From Polynucleobacter hallstattensis (GTDB lineage: Bacteria > Pseudomonadota > Gammaproteobacteria > Burkholderiales > Burkholderiaceae): DNA of 64,000 nucleotides. A model generated the notes under the pieces. The model saw only the letters and a program-made list of their open reading frames with translations, searched no databases and was not told where the DNA came from. The DNA lies in contig NZ_JACVPO010000001.1 in the NCBI RefSeq assembly GCF_018881835.1, forward strand, positions 620,001 through 684,000, written 5' to 3'. Shown piece after piece: positions 1 through 10,244 of the stretch; position 1 is the stretch's first letter; each line of letters opens with the position of its first letter. The position numbers and the translations under genes were made by a program.

Positions 1-901
<901 letters not shown>

Positions 902-941
902 TCAATACAACTCTTTTCTTCTATTCTGATTTACTGAACAT

Positions 942-1745
942 TCACTTACGCAGGCCAAGAACATCTTGCATGTCATAAAGACCGGAACTCTGAGCTTGTA
1001 AGAAGCGTGCAGCGCGCAAAGAACCTTGTGCATAAGACTGACGGCTAGAGGACTTATGGCTAATCTCAATCCGCTCACCCTCGCCTGCAAATAAGACAGT
1101 GTGATCACCCACAATATCTCCACCACGGATAGTGGCAAAACCAATCGAGCCAGCTTTGCGCTCACCGGTATGACCTTCGCGTGCATATACCGCAACATCG
1201 TCCAATTTCCCACCAAGCGCATCCGCAATCACCTCGCCCATTCGAAGGGCGGTACCAGATGGAGCATCCACTTTATGACGGTGATGGGCTTCAACGATTT
1301 CAATGTCGTAACCTTCATTCAACATCTTTGCAGCTATCTCTAATAATTTGAATGTGGCATTCACGCCAACACTCATGTTGGGCGCAAAAACGATGGCTAA
1401 ATTTGCAGAAGCCTTTTTCAGGCTATCAATCTGTTCTGGACTAAGGCCAGTGGTACCGATAATCATTTTGCTGCCAGTCTTTTGCGCCACAGCTAAGTGA
1501 GCCATCGTGCCTTCTGGCCGAGTGAAATCAATTAAGAACTCAGCACCACTCAAAGCCTTTGCAATATCCGATGTAATGGTTACGCCAGTTTTTTTACCCA
1601 AGAACGCACCGGCATCTTCGCCAAGCAAAGGGCAAGACCCATGCTCAAGCGCACCAACAAGCTCAGTGTCAGTGCAGTTGAGCACAGCCTCGATCAACAT
1701 CTTTCCCATGCGGCCGGTTGCACCAGCAATTGCAATTTTCATCAT
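942..1745 (-). CDS. dapB: 4-hydroxy-tetrahydrodipicolinate reductase
   Basis: NAD(P)H-dependent reductase of lysine and meso-diaminopimelate synthesis, acting after DapA. The 267 aa product has the family length. Residues 8-14 (GATGRMG) are the Rossmann glycine loop. Residues 152-165 hold the DapB signature [14 protein letters not shown], with the expected catalytic His154/His155 and Lys158. There are two tandem ATGs at the start (1745 and 1742); either is possible. It lies between bamE and leuS on the same strand. It feeds meso-DAP to peptidoglycan synthesis, which links it to mpl and mtgA later in the window. Confidence 0.97.
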   Translation of the reverse strand: MMKIAIAGATGRMGKMLIEAVLNCTDTELVGALEHGSCPLLGEDAGAFLGKKTGVTITSDIAKALSGAEFLIDFTRPEGTMAHLAVAQKTGSKMIIGTTGLSPEQIDSLKKASANLAIVFAPNMSVGVNATFKLLEIAAKMLNEGYDIEIVEAHHRHKVDAPSGTALRMGEVIADALGGKLDDVAVYAREGHTGERKAGSIGFATIRGGDIVGDHTVLFAGEGERIEISHKSSSRQSYAQGSLRAARFLQAQSSGLYDMQDVLGLRK

Positions 1746-1810
1746 TTGTATCTTCGTTTCTTATTCAAGGTTGTCGAAAAACTTCACTCGACATCAACAC
1801 AACTTTATCT

Positions 1811-2479
1811 TTACTTTGCTTCACTAGCCTGTGGAACGTTGAGAGTTCCAGGGCCTAACTGTTGAGGTACGGGCTGCGGATCTGGCGACTTTTTTGAAAA
1901 ACTAAAAAAGTCCCAAAATGAACTACTGGCAGGAGCTGCAGGCACTGTAGCCCCGACGGGCAAATTATTCGTTGGGCTGGGAACCAGCAACTCAGGCTGC
2001 TGCAAAGGTGGAGTGACTGGTGGCTTATTTGATCCAGTCATAACATCCCAGAATGAGCGCTTCGTTTTTGCGTAGCCATCAATCTCAGCAACCAACTCGA
2101 TATCGGTTGGTAATGCATCACCCTGAAACTTCACCAGCTTATCGCCTTCGAAAAATACTGTCACACGACGCTCTTTACTCATTTGTTGACCAGCGCGCTT
2201 AAATTCAAAAACATAGTCCCAGCGATTAGCATGGAAATAACTGGCCAGTAAAGGCGTTCCCAGAATTTGACGCACTTGCTCACGACTCTGACCAACTTGT
2301 AACTTAGCGTATTGCTCGCTAGAAATAAAGTTGCCCTGCACTACATCTGGAACATAAGGTCTAAAGACTTTATTCATCCAAGCGCGCTGGGTGTCATCGA
2401 CAGCGCTGGTACAACCAGTAGCAATCATTACCGAACTAATAGCAGCGATAACTAAGCTCGTCCGAGCGAGGTCAAACAT
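1811..2479 (-). CDS. bamE: Outer membrane assembly lipoprotein BamE (OmlA/SmpA family)
   Basis: Lipoprotein subunit of the BAM complex that folds beta-barrels into the outer membrane. From the ATG at 2479 there is a hydrophobic signal segment (residues 6-20) ending in a lipobox IATGC with Cys23. Then comes the SmpA/OmlA fold with the typical segments YVPDVVQGN, LQVGQSREQVRQILGTP and RWDYVFEF. The frame stays open upstream, with an ATG at 2530 and another at 2644, but those starts would bury the signal peptide. The 222 aa product is longer than most BamE: it has a proline-rich tail of about 85 residues carrying two SFWD motifs. It is divergent from fur, as often seen in proteobacteria. Confidence 0.9.
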   Translation of the reverse strand: MFDLARTSLVIAAISSVMIATGCTSAVDDTQRAWMNKVFRPYVPDVVQGNFISSEQYAKLQVGQSREQVRQILGTPLLASYFHANRWDYVFEFKRAGQQMSKERRVTVFFEGDKLVKFQGDALPTDIELVAEIDGYAKTKRSFWDVMTGSNKPPVTPPLQQPELLVPSPTNNLPVGATVPAAPASSSFWDFFSFSKKSPDPQPVPQQLGPGTLNVPQASEAK

Positions 2480-2540
2480 CTCAAAAATAGAGTTCAGTAG
2501 ACGGGTAAAAAGTTGAAGGCAATTTTGCATGGCAGGCCGT

Positions 2541-2569
2541 ATCATTAAGACATTGATTTTAGCTCCCAA
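2541..2569 (-). promoter_or_regulatory. Possible sigma70 promoter for bamE
   Basis: On the minus strand there is a TTGGGA at 2564-2569 and an AATGAT at 2541-2546, 17 bases apart; each matches 4 of 6 consensus bases. Transcription would start near 2534, just ahead of the in-frame ATG at 2530. That would favour the ATG at 2479 as the bamE start. This is by eye only. Confidence 0.3.
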
Positions 2570-2573
2570 ACCC

Positions 2574-3032
2574 ATGAATATGAACCAAAATCCGACTCCA
2601 GCAAATTTGCGCGACATTGGCCTGAAGGCAACCGGTCCACGCATGAAAATCTTGGACTTTTTTCATCAAAATAGTGGCACTCACTTTAGCGCTGAAGATG
2701 TCTTTATGGCTCTAGCTAAGAATGACAAAGAAATTGGTCTGGCCACGGTATATAGGGTGCTAACCCAGTTTGAGCAAGCAGGCATCTTGCTTCGCAGTCA
2801 TTTTGAGTCCAGCAAAGGGGATAGTAGGGCTATTTATGAGCTGAATGAGGGTCAGCACCATGACCACTTGGTTTGCCTCGATTGCGGTCACGTTGAGGAG
2901 TTTGTAGATGAGGCAATTGAAAAAAGGCAGCGAGATATTGCCAAAAACCTGGGTTTTAAGCTCCAGGAGCACTCTTTAGCGATGTATGGACACTGCCAAA
3001 AGAAGAATTGTCGCAATAAACCAAAATCCTAA
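2574..3032 (+). CDS. fur: Ferric uptake regulator Fur
   Basis: Iron-responsive DNA-binding repressor. The 152 aa product has the winged-helix N-domain (about residues 15-85), a regulatory metal site HHDH at residues 95-98, and the structural zinc cysteines C101xxC104 and C141x4C146. The start is set at the ATG at 2574 (MNMNQNPTP), with a second ATG two codons on; an upstream in-frame ATG at 2529 would add 15 residues not expected in Fur. It is divergent from bamE with about 95 bases between start codons and is followed by a strong palindromic terminator. It probably controls iron genes outside this window. Confidence 0.96.
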   Translation: MNMNQNPTPANLRDIGLKATGPRMKILDFFHQNSGTHFSAEDVFMALAKNDKEIGLATVYRVLTQFEQAGILLRSHFESSKGDSRAIYELNEGQHHDHLVCLDCGHVEEFVDEAIEKRQRDIAKNLGFKLQEHSLAMYGHCQKKNCRNKPKS

Positions 3033-3057
3033 TTTCGGAGGATAAAAGCAAATAACG

Positions 3058-3085
3058 AAAAAAGACCTCAATTGAGGTCTTTTTT
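3058..3085. terminator. Bidirectional intrinsic terminator between fur and gap
   Basis: A perfect 14+14 base palindrome whose arms begin with six A and end with six T around a GACCTCAA core. Because it is symmetric it gives a stem and U-tract on both strands, so it can end fur (stop 3032, plus) and gap (stop 3138, minus), which converge here. Confidence 0.9.
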
Positions 3086-3137
3086 GCATTTAAATCAGGA
3101 TTTTAAGAACTTTTAGCCTCAAATCTTACCGAACCTT

Positions 3138-4166
3138 TTACTTTACAGCCATTAATGCCTGAGCAGCATTAAGCATCTGGACTGAGTAACCCCACTCGTT
3201 GTCATACCAAGCCAACACTTTGACCAACTTCCCGTCCGCAGATACGCGAGTCTGGGAAGCATCGTAAATACTGGGGCGAGGATCGTGGTTGAAGTCGATC
3301 GATACCAAAGGCAAGGTATTGAAACCCAAAATACCCTTCAATTCGCCTTCACTGGCTGCCTTGAGGATAGAGTTCACCTCATCCACACTAGTAGCCCGGC
3401 TGGCAGCGAAGGTTAAATCCACAACAGAAACGTTGATGACGGGAACGCGCATTGCAAAACCGTCAAAGCGCCCTGCTAAAGCTGGCAATACCAAGCCAAC
3501 TGCTTTTGCAGCACCAGTCTTCGTTGGAATCATGCTGGTCACCGCAGAACGTGCGCGGCGCATATCCTTGTGATACACGTCAGTTAGAACCTGATCATTG
3601 GTAAAAGCATGAATCGTAGTCATCAAACCAGATTCAATTCCAATTTTTTCTAGCAATGGCTTAACCAATGGAGCTAGACAGTTAGTTGTGCAGCTCGCAT
3701 TAGAGACCACGACATCGCTTGACTTCAGGACCTGCTGATTAACACCGTAAACAATGGTGGCATCCACATCTTTTTCACCTGGAGCAGAGATCAACACCTT
3801 CTTCGCACCTTGAGAAATATGCACCATGGCTTTTTCTTTGGAAGTGAATTTGCCTGAACACTCAAGCACTAAATCCACACCCAACTCACCCCAAGGAGTT
3901 TCCAAAGGATTACGAGTAGAGAACATCTTGATACGATCGCCATTGACCACTATGCAATCACCGTCTACCTTTACTTCAGCAGGAAAACGGCCGTGCGCAG
4001 AATCATATTGCGTCAGGTGTGCATTGATGTCGATATCACCCATTGCGTTAATTGCGACGATTTTGATATCGCGCCTAGGCTTGCCATTGACTTGATCTTC
4101 ATACAAAGCACGTAAGACCATACGACCAATACGACCATAACCGTTAATTGCGACACGAATTGTCAT
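3138..4166 (-). CDS. gap: Glyceraldehyde-3-phosphate dehydrogenase, type I
   Basis: NAD-dependent glycolytic/gluconeogenic enzyme of the cytoplasm. The 342 aa protein starts with the Rossmann motif [14 protein letters not shown] and has the active-site sequence [13 protein letters not shown] with catalytic Cys159. The C-terminal WYDNEWGYS is also diagnostic. A good ribosome site (AAGGGAAATGG) precedes the ATG at 4166. It is 56 bases downstream of tkt on the same strand, so tkt-gap is a likely two-gene operon joining the non-oxidative pentose phosphate pathway to lower glycolysis. Confidence 0.97.
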   Translation of the reverse strand: MTIRVAINGYGRIGRMVLRALYEDQVNGKPRRDIKIVAINAMGDIDINAHLTQYDSAHGRFPAEVKVDGDCIVVNGDRIKMFSTRNPLETPWGELGVDLVLECSGKFTSKEKAMVHISQGAKKVLISAPGEKDVDATIVYGVNQQVLKSSDVVVSNASCTTNCLAPLVKPLLEKIGIESGLMTTIHAFTNDQVLTDVYHKDMRRARSAVTSMIPTKTGAAKAVGLVLPALAGRFDGFAMRVPVINVSVVDLTFAASRATSVDEVNSILKAASEGELKGILGFNTLPLVSIDFNHDPRPSIYDASQTRVSADGKLVKVLAWYDNEWGYSVQMLNAAQALMAVK

Positions 4167-4222
4167 TCCATTTCCCTTGCTAATTTTGAATTCTTAGATA
4201 AATACTTTGTTTCTTATGTTGT

Positions 4223-6217
4223 CTATTTATTTGCAATACATTGCTTCACTGTTTTAGCAATCTGATCGACCGTTAAGCCAAAGTATTCATAGAGTACAGG
4301 TGCTGGCGCAGATTCTCCGAAGGTATCAACGCCATGTACTGCTGCACAACCATACTTCCACCAGAAATCACTCACGCCCGCTTCAACAGCAATGCGCGGA
4401 ATATCCGTCGGCAAAACTTTTGACTTGTACGCAGCGTCTTGTTGATCAAATACTGTCGTTGATGGAATCGATACCACGCGTATACCAAAACCCTCGCCCT
4501 CTAGACGCTCCGCTGTTTGCAATGCCAAGGCGATTTCTGAACCAGTAGCAATGATTACTGCCTTGATCTTTAATTTCTTGGGATCACGTAAAACATATCC
4601 ACCGCGGGCAATATCTTTTACTTGCCGACTATTACGCGGCACAAATGGGCAATTTTGACGACTGAAGATCAAGGCGCTTGGGCCATGCTGACGTTCAATC
4701 GCAGCACCCCATGCAACTGCACTCTCAGTGGTGTCACATGGACGCCAGACCATCAAGTTCGGAATGAGACGCAAGCTTGCTACATGCTCAACAGACTGGT
4801 GGGTTGGACCATCCTCACCCAAGCCAATAGAGTCATGTGTAAAAACAAAGATACTACGCAATTTCATCAATGCAGCCATGCGCAATGCATTGCGACTGTA
4901 ATCAGAGAAGGTTAAGAAGGTACCACCGAATGGGATATATCCACCATGTAAAGCGATACCGTTCATGATGGCACTCATACCAAACTCACGCACACCGTAG
5001 TTGATGTGGTTGCCCCATTGATCTCCACGCACAGCCTTGCATGAAGACCAGTTGGTTAAGTTAGAGCCTGTTAAGTCGGCAGATCCGCCCATGAACTCCG
5101 GCAAAGCTGGCGCTAATGCCTCGATCGCATTTTGACTGGCCTTACGAGTAGCAATTGTTTCTGCTTTGACTTCACAGGTTTTTAAATAAGCGTCTAAAGT
5201 TTTTGAAAAGTCTTTAGATAAATCGCCTTGCATGCGACGCTGCAATTCAGAAGCCAATTCTGGATATTTGTTTTTGTATGCCTGAAATTCTTTATTCCAC
5301 TCATGCTCAGCAGCTTGACCACGCTTCTTGAAATCCCAAGCTTCATAAATATCATTTGGAATTTCAAACGGCGCATAGGGCCAGTTCAATGCAACACGGG
5401 TTGCAGCAATTTCAGCTGCGCCCAATGGGGAGCCATGCACCTTATCGCTACCGGCCATATTGGGAGAGCCTTGACCAATTGCAGTCTTGCAACAAATCAA
5501 TGTCGGTTTGTCACTCTTCTTCGCTTTAGCGATTGCGCTAGATACAGCCTCTGCATCATGACCATCCACAGCACGCAGGACATTCCAGCCGTAAGCCTCA
5601 AAACGTTTTGGCGTATCTTCGTTGAACCAAGAAACTACTTTGCCATCAATCGAGATGCCATTGTCATCCCATAGTGCAATGAGTTTATTCAGTTTGAGTG
5701 TGCCAGCCAATGAACATACTTCATGACTGATGCCTTCCATCAAACATCCATCGCCTAAAAAAACATAGGTGTAGTGATCAACAATATCGTGGCCTGGGCG
5801 ATTAAATTCCGCAGATAATAATTTTTCTGCCAGCGCCATGCCAACCGCGTTTGAAATCCCCTGACCTAGAGGACCGGTAGTGGTTTCTACTCCGGGAGTA
5901 ATTCCATACTCAGGGTGGCCAGCAGTTTTGCTATGTAACTGACGGAAATTTTTTAACTCGCTCATCGGCAAGTCATAGCCAGTGAGATGCAATAAGGAAT
6001 ACAACAACATCGAGCCATGGCCGTTAGATAAAACGAAGCGATCACGATTCATCCAATGGGGATCGGTTGGATTGTGTTGCAAATGTTCATTCCACAGACC
6101 GACTGCAATATCGGCCATACCCATTGGCATTCCAGGATGCCCGGAATTGGCTTGTTGAACTGCATCCATGGATAAAGCACGAATGGCATTTGCCATGCGA
6201 ATTTGAAGGTTTGACAT
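4223..6217 (-). CDS. tkt: Transketolase
   Basis: Thiamine diphosphate enzyme that transfers two-carbon units between sugar phosphates. The 664 aa product matches the usual length of about 660. Visible landmarks are the N-terminal [30 protein letters not shown], the diphosphate-binding [12 protein letters not shown], and in the pyrimidine domain [23 protein letters not shown] sequence (here GPTHQSVEH). The start ATG at 6217 is divergent from rsmE, with only 43 bases between them. gap follows in the same direction. Confidence 0.97.
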   Translation of the reverse strand: MSNLQIRMANAIRALSMDAVQQANSGHPGMPMGMADIAVGLWNEHLQHNPTDPHWMNRDRFVLSNGHGSMLLYSLLHLTGYDLPMSELKNFRQLHSKTAGHPEYGITPGVETTTGPLGQGISNAVGMALAEKLLSAEFNRPGHDIVDHYTYVFLGDGCLMEGISHEVCSLAGTLKLNKLIALWDDNGISIDGKVVSWFNEDTPKRFEAYGWNVLRAVDGHDAEAVSSAIAKAKKSDKPTLICCKTAIGQGSPNMAGSDKVHGSPLGAAEIAATRVALNWPYAPFEIPNDIYEAWDFKKRGQAAEHEWNKEFQAYKNKYPELASELQRRMQGDLSKDFSKTLDAYLKTCEVKAETIATRKASQNAIEALAPALPEFMGGSADLTGSNLTNWSSCKAVRGDQWGNHINYGVREFGMSAIMNGIALHGGYIPFGGTFLTFSDYSRNALRMAALMKLRSIFVFTHDSIGLGEDGPTHQSVEHVASLRLIPNLMVWRPCDTTESAVAWGAAIERQHGPSALIFSRQNCPFVPRNSRQVKDIARGGYVLRDPKKLKIKAVIIATGSEIALALQTAERLEGEGFGIRVVSIPSTTVFDQQDAAYKSKVLPTDIPRIAVEAGVSDFWWKYGCAAVHGVDTFGESAPAPVLYEYFGLTVDQIAKTVKQCIANK

Positions 6218-6260
6218 CGTAAATTGGGTCTCGAGAAAATTAATTAGCTATATTTCAGTA

Positions 6261-7022
6261 ATGCCTCAATTTTATCTTCCCGGCCCATGGGAAAACCAAA
6301 AGCCAAATCCCCTCACTCCTGAGCTCGCACATCACCTCCGCGTCCGCCGCATTCAAGTCGGTGAATTCTTCCCTATCTTTGATGGAAATGGTCAAGTTGC
6401 CCAAGCCAAACTGCTCTCGCTGGGCAATAAATCAGGGGAAGCCGAGTTGAGCGATATTCGCCAAGATACGCATCGTGAGAGCCCCTATGCTATTACCCTG
6501 GCGCAAGGGCTTGCTGGAGGCGACAAGATGGATTGGGTGGTTGAAAAGGCTATAGAGACTGGGGCTCAGCTTATTGCCCCATTACAGTGTGAGCGCTCAG
6601 TGATTAAATTAACCCGCTCTAGTGATGCTGAACGTGCCCAAAAGCGTCTTTTGCACTGGCAAGGCATTGTTCAAGCAGCTTGCGAACAATGTGATCGCAC
6701 AGTGTTAGCTACAGTAGAGCCTGTTCAAAGTTTTGCAAGTTATCTACAGAAGACTCAAAAAGCTAAACTTAAACTACTTTTAAGCCCAGATACCGATAAA
6801 AGCTTACATTCTGTTTTAGTGGATAACCCACCGCAGGATGTCATTTTGATGATTGGGCCCGAAGGTGGACACTCCCCAGAAGAGGAAGCACAAGCTCAGG
6901 CAGCGGGTTATCAAATAGTTTCCCTGGGTGATCGTGTATTGAGAACTGAAACTGCTGGAATTGTGGCCATTACTGCTGTTCACAGTATTTGGAGCCCAGA
7001 AATGCAAAATCGCCTCAAATAG
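6261..7022 (+). CDS. rsmE: 16S rRNA m3U1498 methyltransferase
   Basis: SPOUT-class methyltransferase that uses AdoMet to methylate U1498 of 16S rRNA. The 253 aa product has an N-terminal PUA-like domain (about 1-70) with HHLRVRR, and the C-terminal SPOUT knot with GLAGGDKMDWVVEKAIETG (about 84-101), IGPEGG (198-203) and LGDRVLRTETA. The length is typical. Its stop codon lies inside the loop of its own terminator hairpin. It is divergent from tkt. Confidence 0.95.
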   Translation: MPQFYLPGPWENQKPNPLTPELAHHLRVRRIQVGEFFPIFDGNGQVAQAKLLSLGNKSGEAELSDIRQDTHRESPYAITLAQGLAGGDKMDWVVEKAIETGAQLIAPLQCERSVIKLTRSSDAERAQKRLLHWQGIVQAACEQCDRTVLATVEPVQSFASYLQKTQKAKLKLLLSPDTDKSLHSVLVDNPPQDVILMIGPEGGHSPEEEAQAQAAGYQIVSLGDRVLRTETAGIVAITAVHSIWSPEMQNRLK

Positions 7023-7033
7023 AGGCGGTTTTT
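7011..7033 (+). terminator. Intrinsic terminator overlapping the rsmE stop codon
   Basis: Six-base arms CGCCTC (7011-7016) and GAGGCG (7022-7027) flank a 5-base loop AAATA and are followed by GTTTTT. The rsmE stop TAG (7020-7022) sits at the loop/arm junction, so the last codons of the gene are also the left arm of the terminator. Confidence 0.8.
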
Positions 7034-7073
7034 GCTGATTTACTGCCTTATTGCTTATTCTTTAAACAAGCAA

Positions 7074-7694
7074 TTAAGCAAAAGAGTAGAACACGCGATA
7101 CGGTGTCCGGCGCTCAGACCAAAAGTCCACTGCATCACGGAATACATCTAACAGAGTCTCGCGAGCCTCTTTGTCAAACTTTTGAGTACAAGGCAAGCCT
7201 TCGAGCACCACTACAAAACCTGGCTGAGGGCCAGACTTATCAACAGTTGTCGTCAAAGCATCCAATAAAGGATCGAAATTCTTGGCCTGTTGCTTGGTAA
7301 ATGTGTAAGCAATTGCAATCGCCTCTAAAACTTCGCCTTTAGTCATTGCATTTGCACAATTTGCGTAAATGAAATGCTGGCCAAGTTCAGTAGCCGCCTC
7401 CTGAAGATCAGGAGTGCGAAAAGCACGAATAGATTGCACGATATTAGGGCGCACACTGCGCAACATTGCCGGCGGTCCGGCATCGCGAACGGCCAAAGCG
7501 GCACGCCAAGAAGCTGTCACTTTTTTCCCCGAAACTTGATTTGCTGCATAGGTTTGTAAACGAGATAAACCGCCCTCAGCATAGATATTGGCAGCGGATG
7601 ACTCGGTTTCGAGTCGATCGTTACTATCCCAACTTTCGGCCCGACTGTGTTCGTCAAAGCCTACTGTAGTGCCGTTTTCAGAGCGATTATTCAT
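7074..7694 (-). CDS. Barstar-family protein (barnase inhibitor-like)
   Basis: The 206 aa protein has a charged, low-complexity N-terminus (about 1-45). Its C-terminal half has the layout of the barstar fold: a segment near residues 105-140 (FIYANCANAMTKGEVLEAIA), NFDPLLDALTTTVD matching the barstar helix that contacts RNase, the strand GFVVVLEGLP, and a final helix and strand ending in RVFYSFA. Barstar proteins bind and block barnase-type ribonucleases, but housekeeping members of unknown role are common in betaproteobacteria. No RNase-like gene is adjacent. It lies downstream of maeB on the same strand, after a 138-base gap holding two perfect AT-rich dyads. Confidence 0.75.
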   Translation of the reverse strand: MNNRSENGTTVGFDEHSRAESWDSNDRLETESSAANIYAEGGLSRLQTYAANQVSGKKVTASWRAALAVRDAGPPAMLRSVRPNIVQSIRAFRTPDLQEAATELGQHFIYANCANAMTKGEVLEAIAIAYTFTKQQAKNFDPLLDALTTTVDKSGPQPGFVVVLEGLPCTQKFDKEARETLLDVFRDAVDFWSERRTPYRVFYSFA

Positions 7695-7751
7695 GATGGA
7701 TGCTAGATTACCCTTAACACGCCATCAAATCAAGTCCAATTACAGTACATT

Positions 7752-7776
7752 TTATATAAACCATTGATTTATATAA
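7752..7776. repeat. Perfect AT-rich inverted repeat upstream of the barstar gene
   Basis: TTATATAAA (7752-7760) and TTTATATAA (7768-7776) are perfect 9-base inverted copies around a 7-base spacer. It has no GC stem and no T-run, so it is a poor terminator; an operator or A/T-rich promoter element for the barstar gene is more likely. Confidence 0.6.
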
Positions 7777-7781
7777 TAATT

Positions 7782-7813
7782 ATTTATGTTAGTTAATACT
7801 AACTAACATAAAT
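7782..7813. repeat. Perfect 14-base inverted repeat between maeB and the barstar gene
   Basis: ATTTATGTTAGTTA (7782-7795) is followed by a 4-base loop and its exact inverted complement (7800-7813). The stem is 14 bp with only two G:C pairs. It starts 20 bases after the maeB stop codon, in the direction of transcription. It may act as an operator, an RNA 3' stem protecting the maeB message, or a weak terminator; it lacks a terminal U-tract. Confidence 0.65.
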
Positions 7814-7832
7814 AAAAGTCCATCCCCAGGTC

Positions 7833-10172
7833 TTAGGCTGCCCCTCTTGCATTGCTTGCAGCTTCAACTACCGCCAAGGTGGTCACATTGACGATACGAC
7901 GTACTGTAGCTGCTGGCGTCAAAATGTGAATTGGCTTAGCAACCCCTAAAAGCAATGGCCCGATTGCGATACCGTTACCGGCAGCCGTCTTCAATAAGTT
8001 GTAAGAAATATTGGCAGCATCAATATTTGGCAGAACTAACAAATTAGCATCACCTTTTAGCGGTGATGAAGTAACCGCACCGGCGCGAATAGTTTCATCC
8101 AAAGCGCTATCACCGTGCATTTCACCATCCACTTCAAGACTAGGGTCTGCTTTTTGAATCAAAGCGAGAACGTCACGCATTTTGACTGCAGATGGAGCGC
8201 TACTTGAACCGAAGTTGGAATGGGACAAGAGCGCCACCTTAGGCGCTATACCCAATTTACGCATTTCGTTTGCAGCCATCAAGGTGAGTTCAGCCAATTG
8301 TTCTGCTGTTGGATCGATATTCACATGGGTATCGACCAAGAAGACTTGGCGACCCGGCAAAATCAATCCAGACATGGCGCCATACACATTGGCACCCGGC
8401 TCTTGACCGACCACCTCATCGATGTACTTCAAATGGGTTGCTAAATTGCCAACAGTGCCACAGATCATGCCATCAGCCATACCTTTACTAATCATGATGG
8501 ATCCGATCAAGCTATTGCGACGACGCATTTCTAGCTTAGCAAAAGATTCGGTAACGCCTTTACGCTCAGTCAATGCTAAATAGGTTTGCCAGAAATCACG
8601 GAAGCGTGAGTCACTCTCTGGGTTCACGATCTCAAAGTCTTCACCCGCTTTGATACGTAATCCGAACTTGTCAATGCGGTGCTCAATTACCGCAGGACGA
8701 CCGATCAGAATTGGTGTTGCTAAATGCTCATCAATAATGATTTGTACTGCACGCAATACGCGCTCATCTTCACCTTCAGCAAACACAATCCGTTTTTGAG
8801 CGGCAGACACTCCCTTAGCAATGCTAAACAATGGCTTCATCAAAGTACCGGAGTGGTACACAAATTGTTGTAACTGATTGCGGTAAGCATCGAAGTCTTT
8901 AATTGGGCGCAGAGCTACGCCGTCCTCCATTGCCGCCTTAGCAACAGCGGGTGCGATGACGGTAATCAAACGCGGATCAAACGGCTTCGGAATTAAGTAC
9001 TCCGGACCAAAAGACAAGTTCTCAATACCGTATACCGAGGTCACTATTTCGCTCTGCTCAGCACGTGCCAACTCCGCCACAGCCTTAACCGCTGCGACTT
9101 CCATGCCACGCGTGATGGTGGTAGCGCCAACGTCTAATGCACCGCGGAAGATAAATGGAAAGCACAACACGTTATTTACTTGGTTTGGGTAATCAGTACG
9201 GCCAGTTGCCATCACCGCGTCAGGACGAACTTCCTTTACCTCCTCAGGCAGAATCTCAGGAGTTGGATTTGCCAAGGCATAGATCAATGGCTTATCAGCC
9301 ATCTTCTTCACCATCGATTGCTTCAGAACACCGCCAGCTGAGAGTCCTAAAAAAATATCAGCACCTTCAATCACTTGATCTAGTGTGCGTAAATCTGTCT
9401 CCTGACAGAACGGCTCCTTTTGCGGATCCATTAATTCTTGACGACCTTTGTATGCAACACCAACTAAGTCAGTAACCCAAATATTCTTACGCGGGATACC
9501 AAGGTCAACTAATAAATCTAAACAAGCTAATGCAGCAGCGCCAGCACCAGAAGTGACTAATTTCACATTAGCAACATCCTTACCGACTACTTTTAAGCCA
9601 TTCAGAATCGCAGCAGCAACCACAATCGCAGTTCCATGTTGGTCATCATGAAAGACCGGAATCTTCATACGTGCTCGCAACTTGCGCTCAACAATAAAAC
9701 AATCTGGTGCTTTGATGTCTTCTAGGTTGATACCGCCAAAAGTAGGCTCGAGTGCTGCAATGATTTCAACTAATTTATCTGGATCGTTTTCATTAACTTC
9801 AATATCAAAAACATCAATGCCCGCAAATTTCTTAAAAAGAACTGCTTTACCTTCCATCACTGGCTTACTGGCCAATGGGCCAATGTTTCCTAGGCCCAAA
9901 ACTGCGGTACCGTTGGTTATCACACCAACTAAATTACCTCTGGCGGTGTATTTGAAAGCATTCGCGGGATCTTTAACAATTTCCTCGCAAGGCGCAGCAA
10001 CGCCTGGCGTATAAGCTAGGGCCAAGTCACGCTGATTGGTTAACTGCTTCGTTGGGGCGATTTCAATCTTCCCCGGAGTTGGAAACTCATGATAGTGAAG
10101 AGCAGCCGCCCTTAAATCCGCTATTTGCTGTTCTTTACTGCTATTGCTTGGTTTGCTCATCAGTTCACTCAT
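7833..10172 (-). CDS. maeB: NADP-dependent malic enzyme with C-terminal phosphotransacetylase domain
   Basis: Oxidative decarboxylation of malate to pyruvate with NADP. The 779 aa protein is the known MaeB two-part type: a malic-enzyme half (about 1-425) with [29 protein letters not shown] and the nucleotide-binding [13 protein letters not shown], and a phosphate acetyl/butyryltransferase-like half (about 440-779) with [22 protein letters not shown] and SHSNFGSS. In characterised homologues the second half is regulatory and acetyl-CoA sensitive. The ATG at 10172 is chosen; another in-frame ATG is at 10160. It is divergent from thiL. Confidence 0.94.
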   Translation of the reverse strand: MSELMSKPSNSSKEQQIADLRAAALHYHEFPTPGKIEIAPTKQLTNQRDLALAYTPGVAAPCEEIVKDPANAFKYTARGNLVGVITNGTAVLGLGNIGPLASKPVMEGKAVLFKKFAGIDVFDIEVNENDPDKLVEIIAALEPTFGGINLEDIKAPDCFIVERKLRARMKIPVFHDDQHGTAIVVAAAILNGLKVVGKDVANVKLVTSGAGAAALACLDLLVDLGIPRKNIWVTDLVGVAYKGRQELMDPQKEPFCQETDLRTLDQVIEGADIFLGLSAGGVLKQSMVKKMADKPLIYALANPTPEILPEEVKEVRPDAVMATGRTDYPNQVNNVLCFPFIFRGALDVGATTITRGMEVAAVKAVAELARAEQSEIVTSVYGIENLSFGPEYLIPKPFDPRLITVIAPAVAKAAMEDGVALRPIKDFDAYRNQLQQFVYHSGTLMKPLFSIAKGVSAAQKRIVFAEGEDERVLRAVQIIIDEHLATPILIGRPAVIEHRIDKFGLRIKAGEDFEIVNPESDSRFRDFWQTYLALTERKGVTESFAKLEMRRRNSLIGSIMISKGMADGMICGTVGNLATHLKYIDEVVGQEPGANVYGAMSGLILPGRQVFLVDTHVNIDPTAEQLAELTLMAANEMRKLGIAPKVALLSHSNFGSSSAPSAVKMRDVLALIQKADPSLEVDGEMHGDSALDETIRAGAVTSSPLKGDANLLVLPNIDAANISYNLLKTAAGNGIAIGPLLLGVAKPIHILTPAATVRRIVNVTTLAVVEAASNARGAA

Positions 10173-10244
10173 CAATCAGAGGTATTCAAGCTTCTAATTC
10201 TATTCCTCTCAGATGAAAGAGTCCCAAGAGCCATAAAATGGGGC

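Noticed and set aside
2513..2545. TTGAAG/TATCAT as a fur promoter
   Set aside because: The spacing of 21 bases is too long for a sigma70 promoter.
1811..2644. Long form of BamE starting at 2644
   Set aside because: It would run through the fur start region and bury the lipoprotein signal peptide; the ATG at 2479 places the signal peptide correctly.
7833..10172. Malic enzyme/phosphotransacetylase fusion as a novel fusion
   Set aside because: This two-part layout is the well-known MaeB architecture in proteobacteria.
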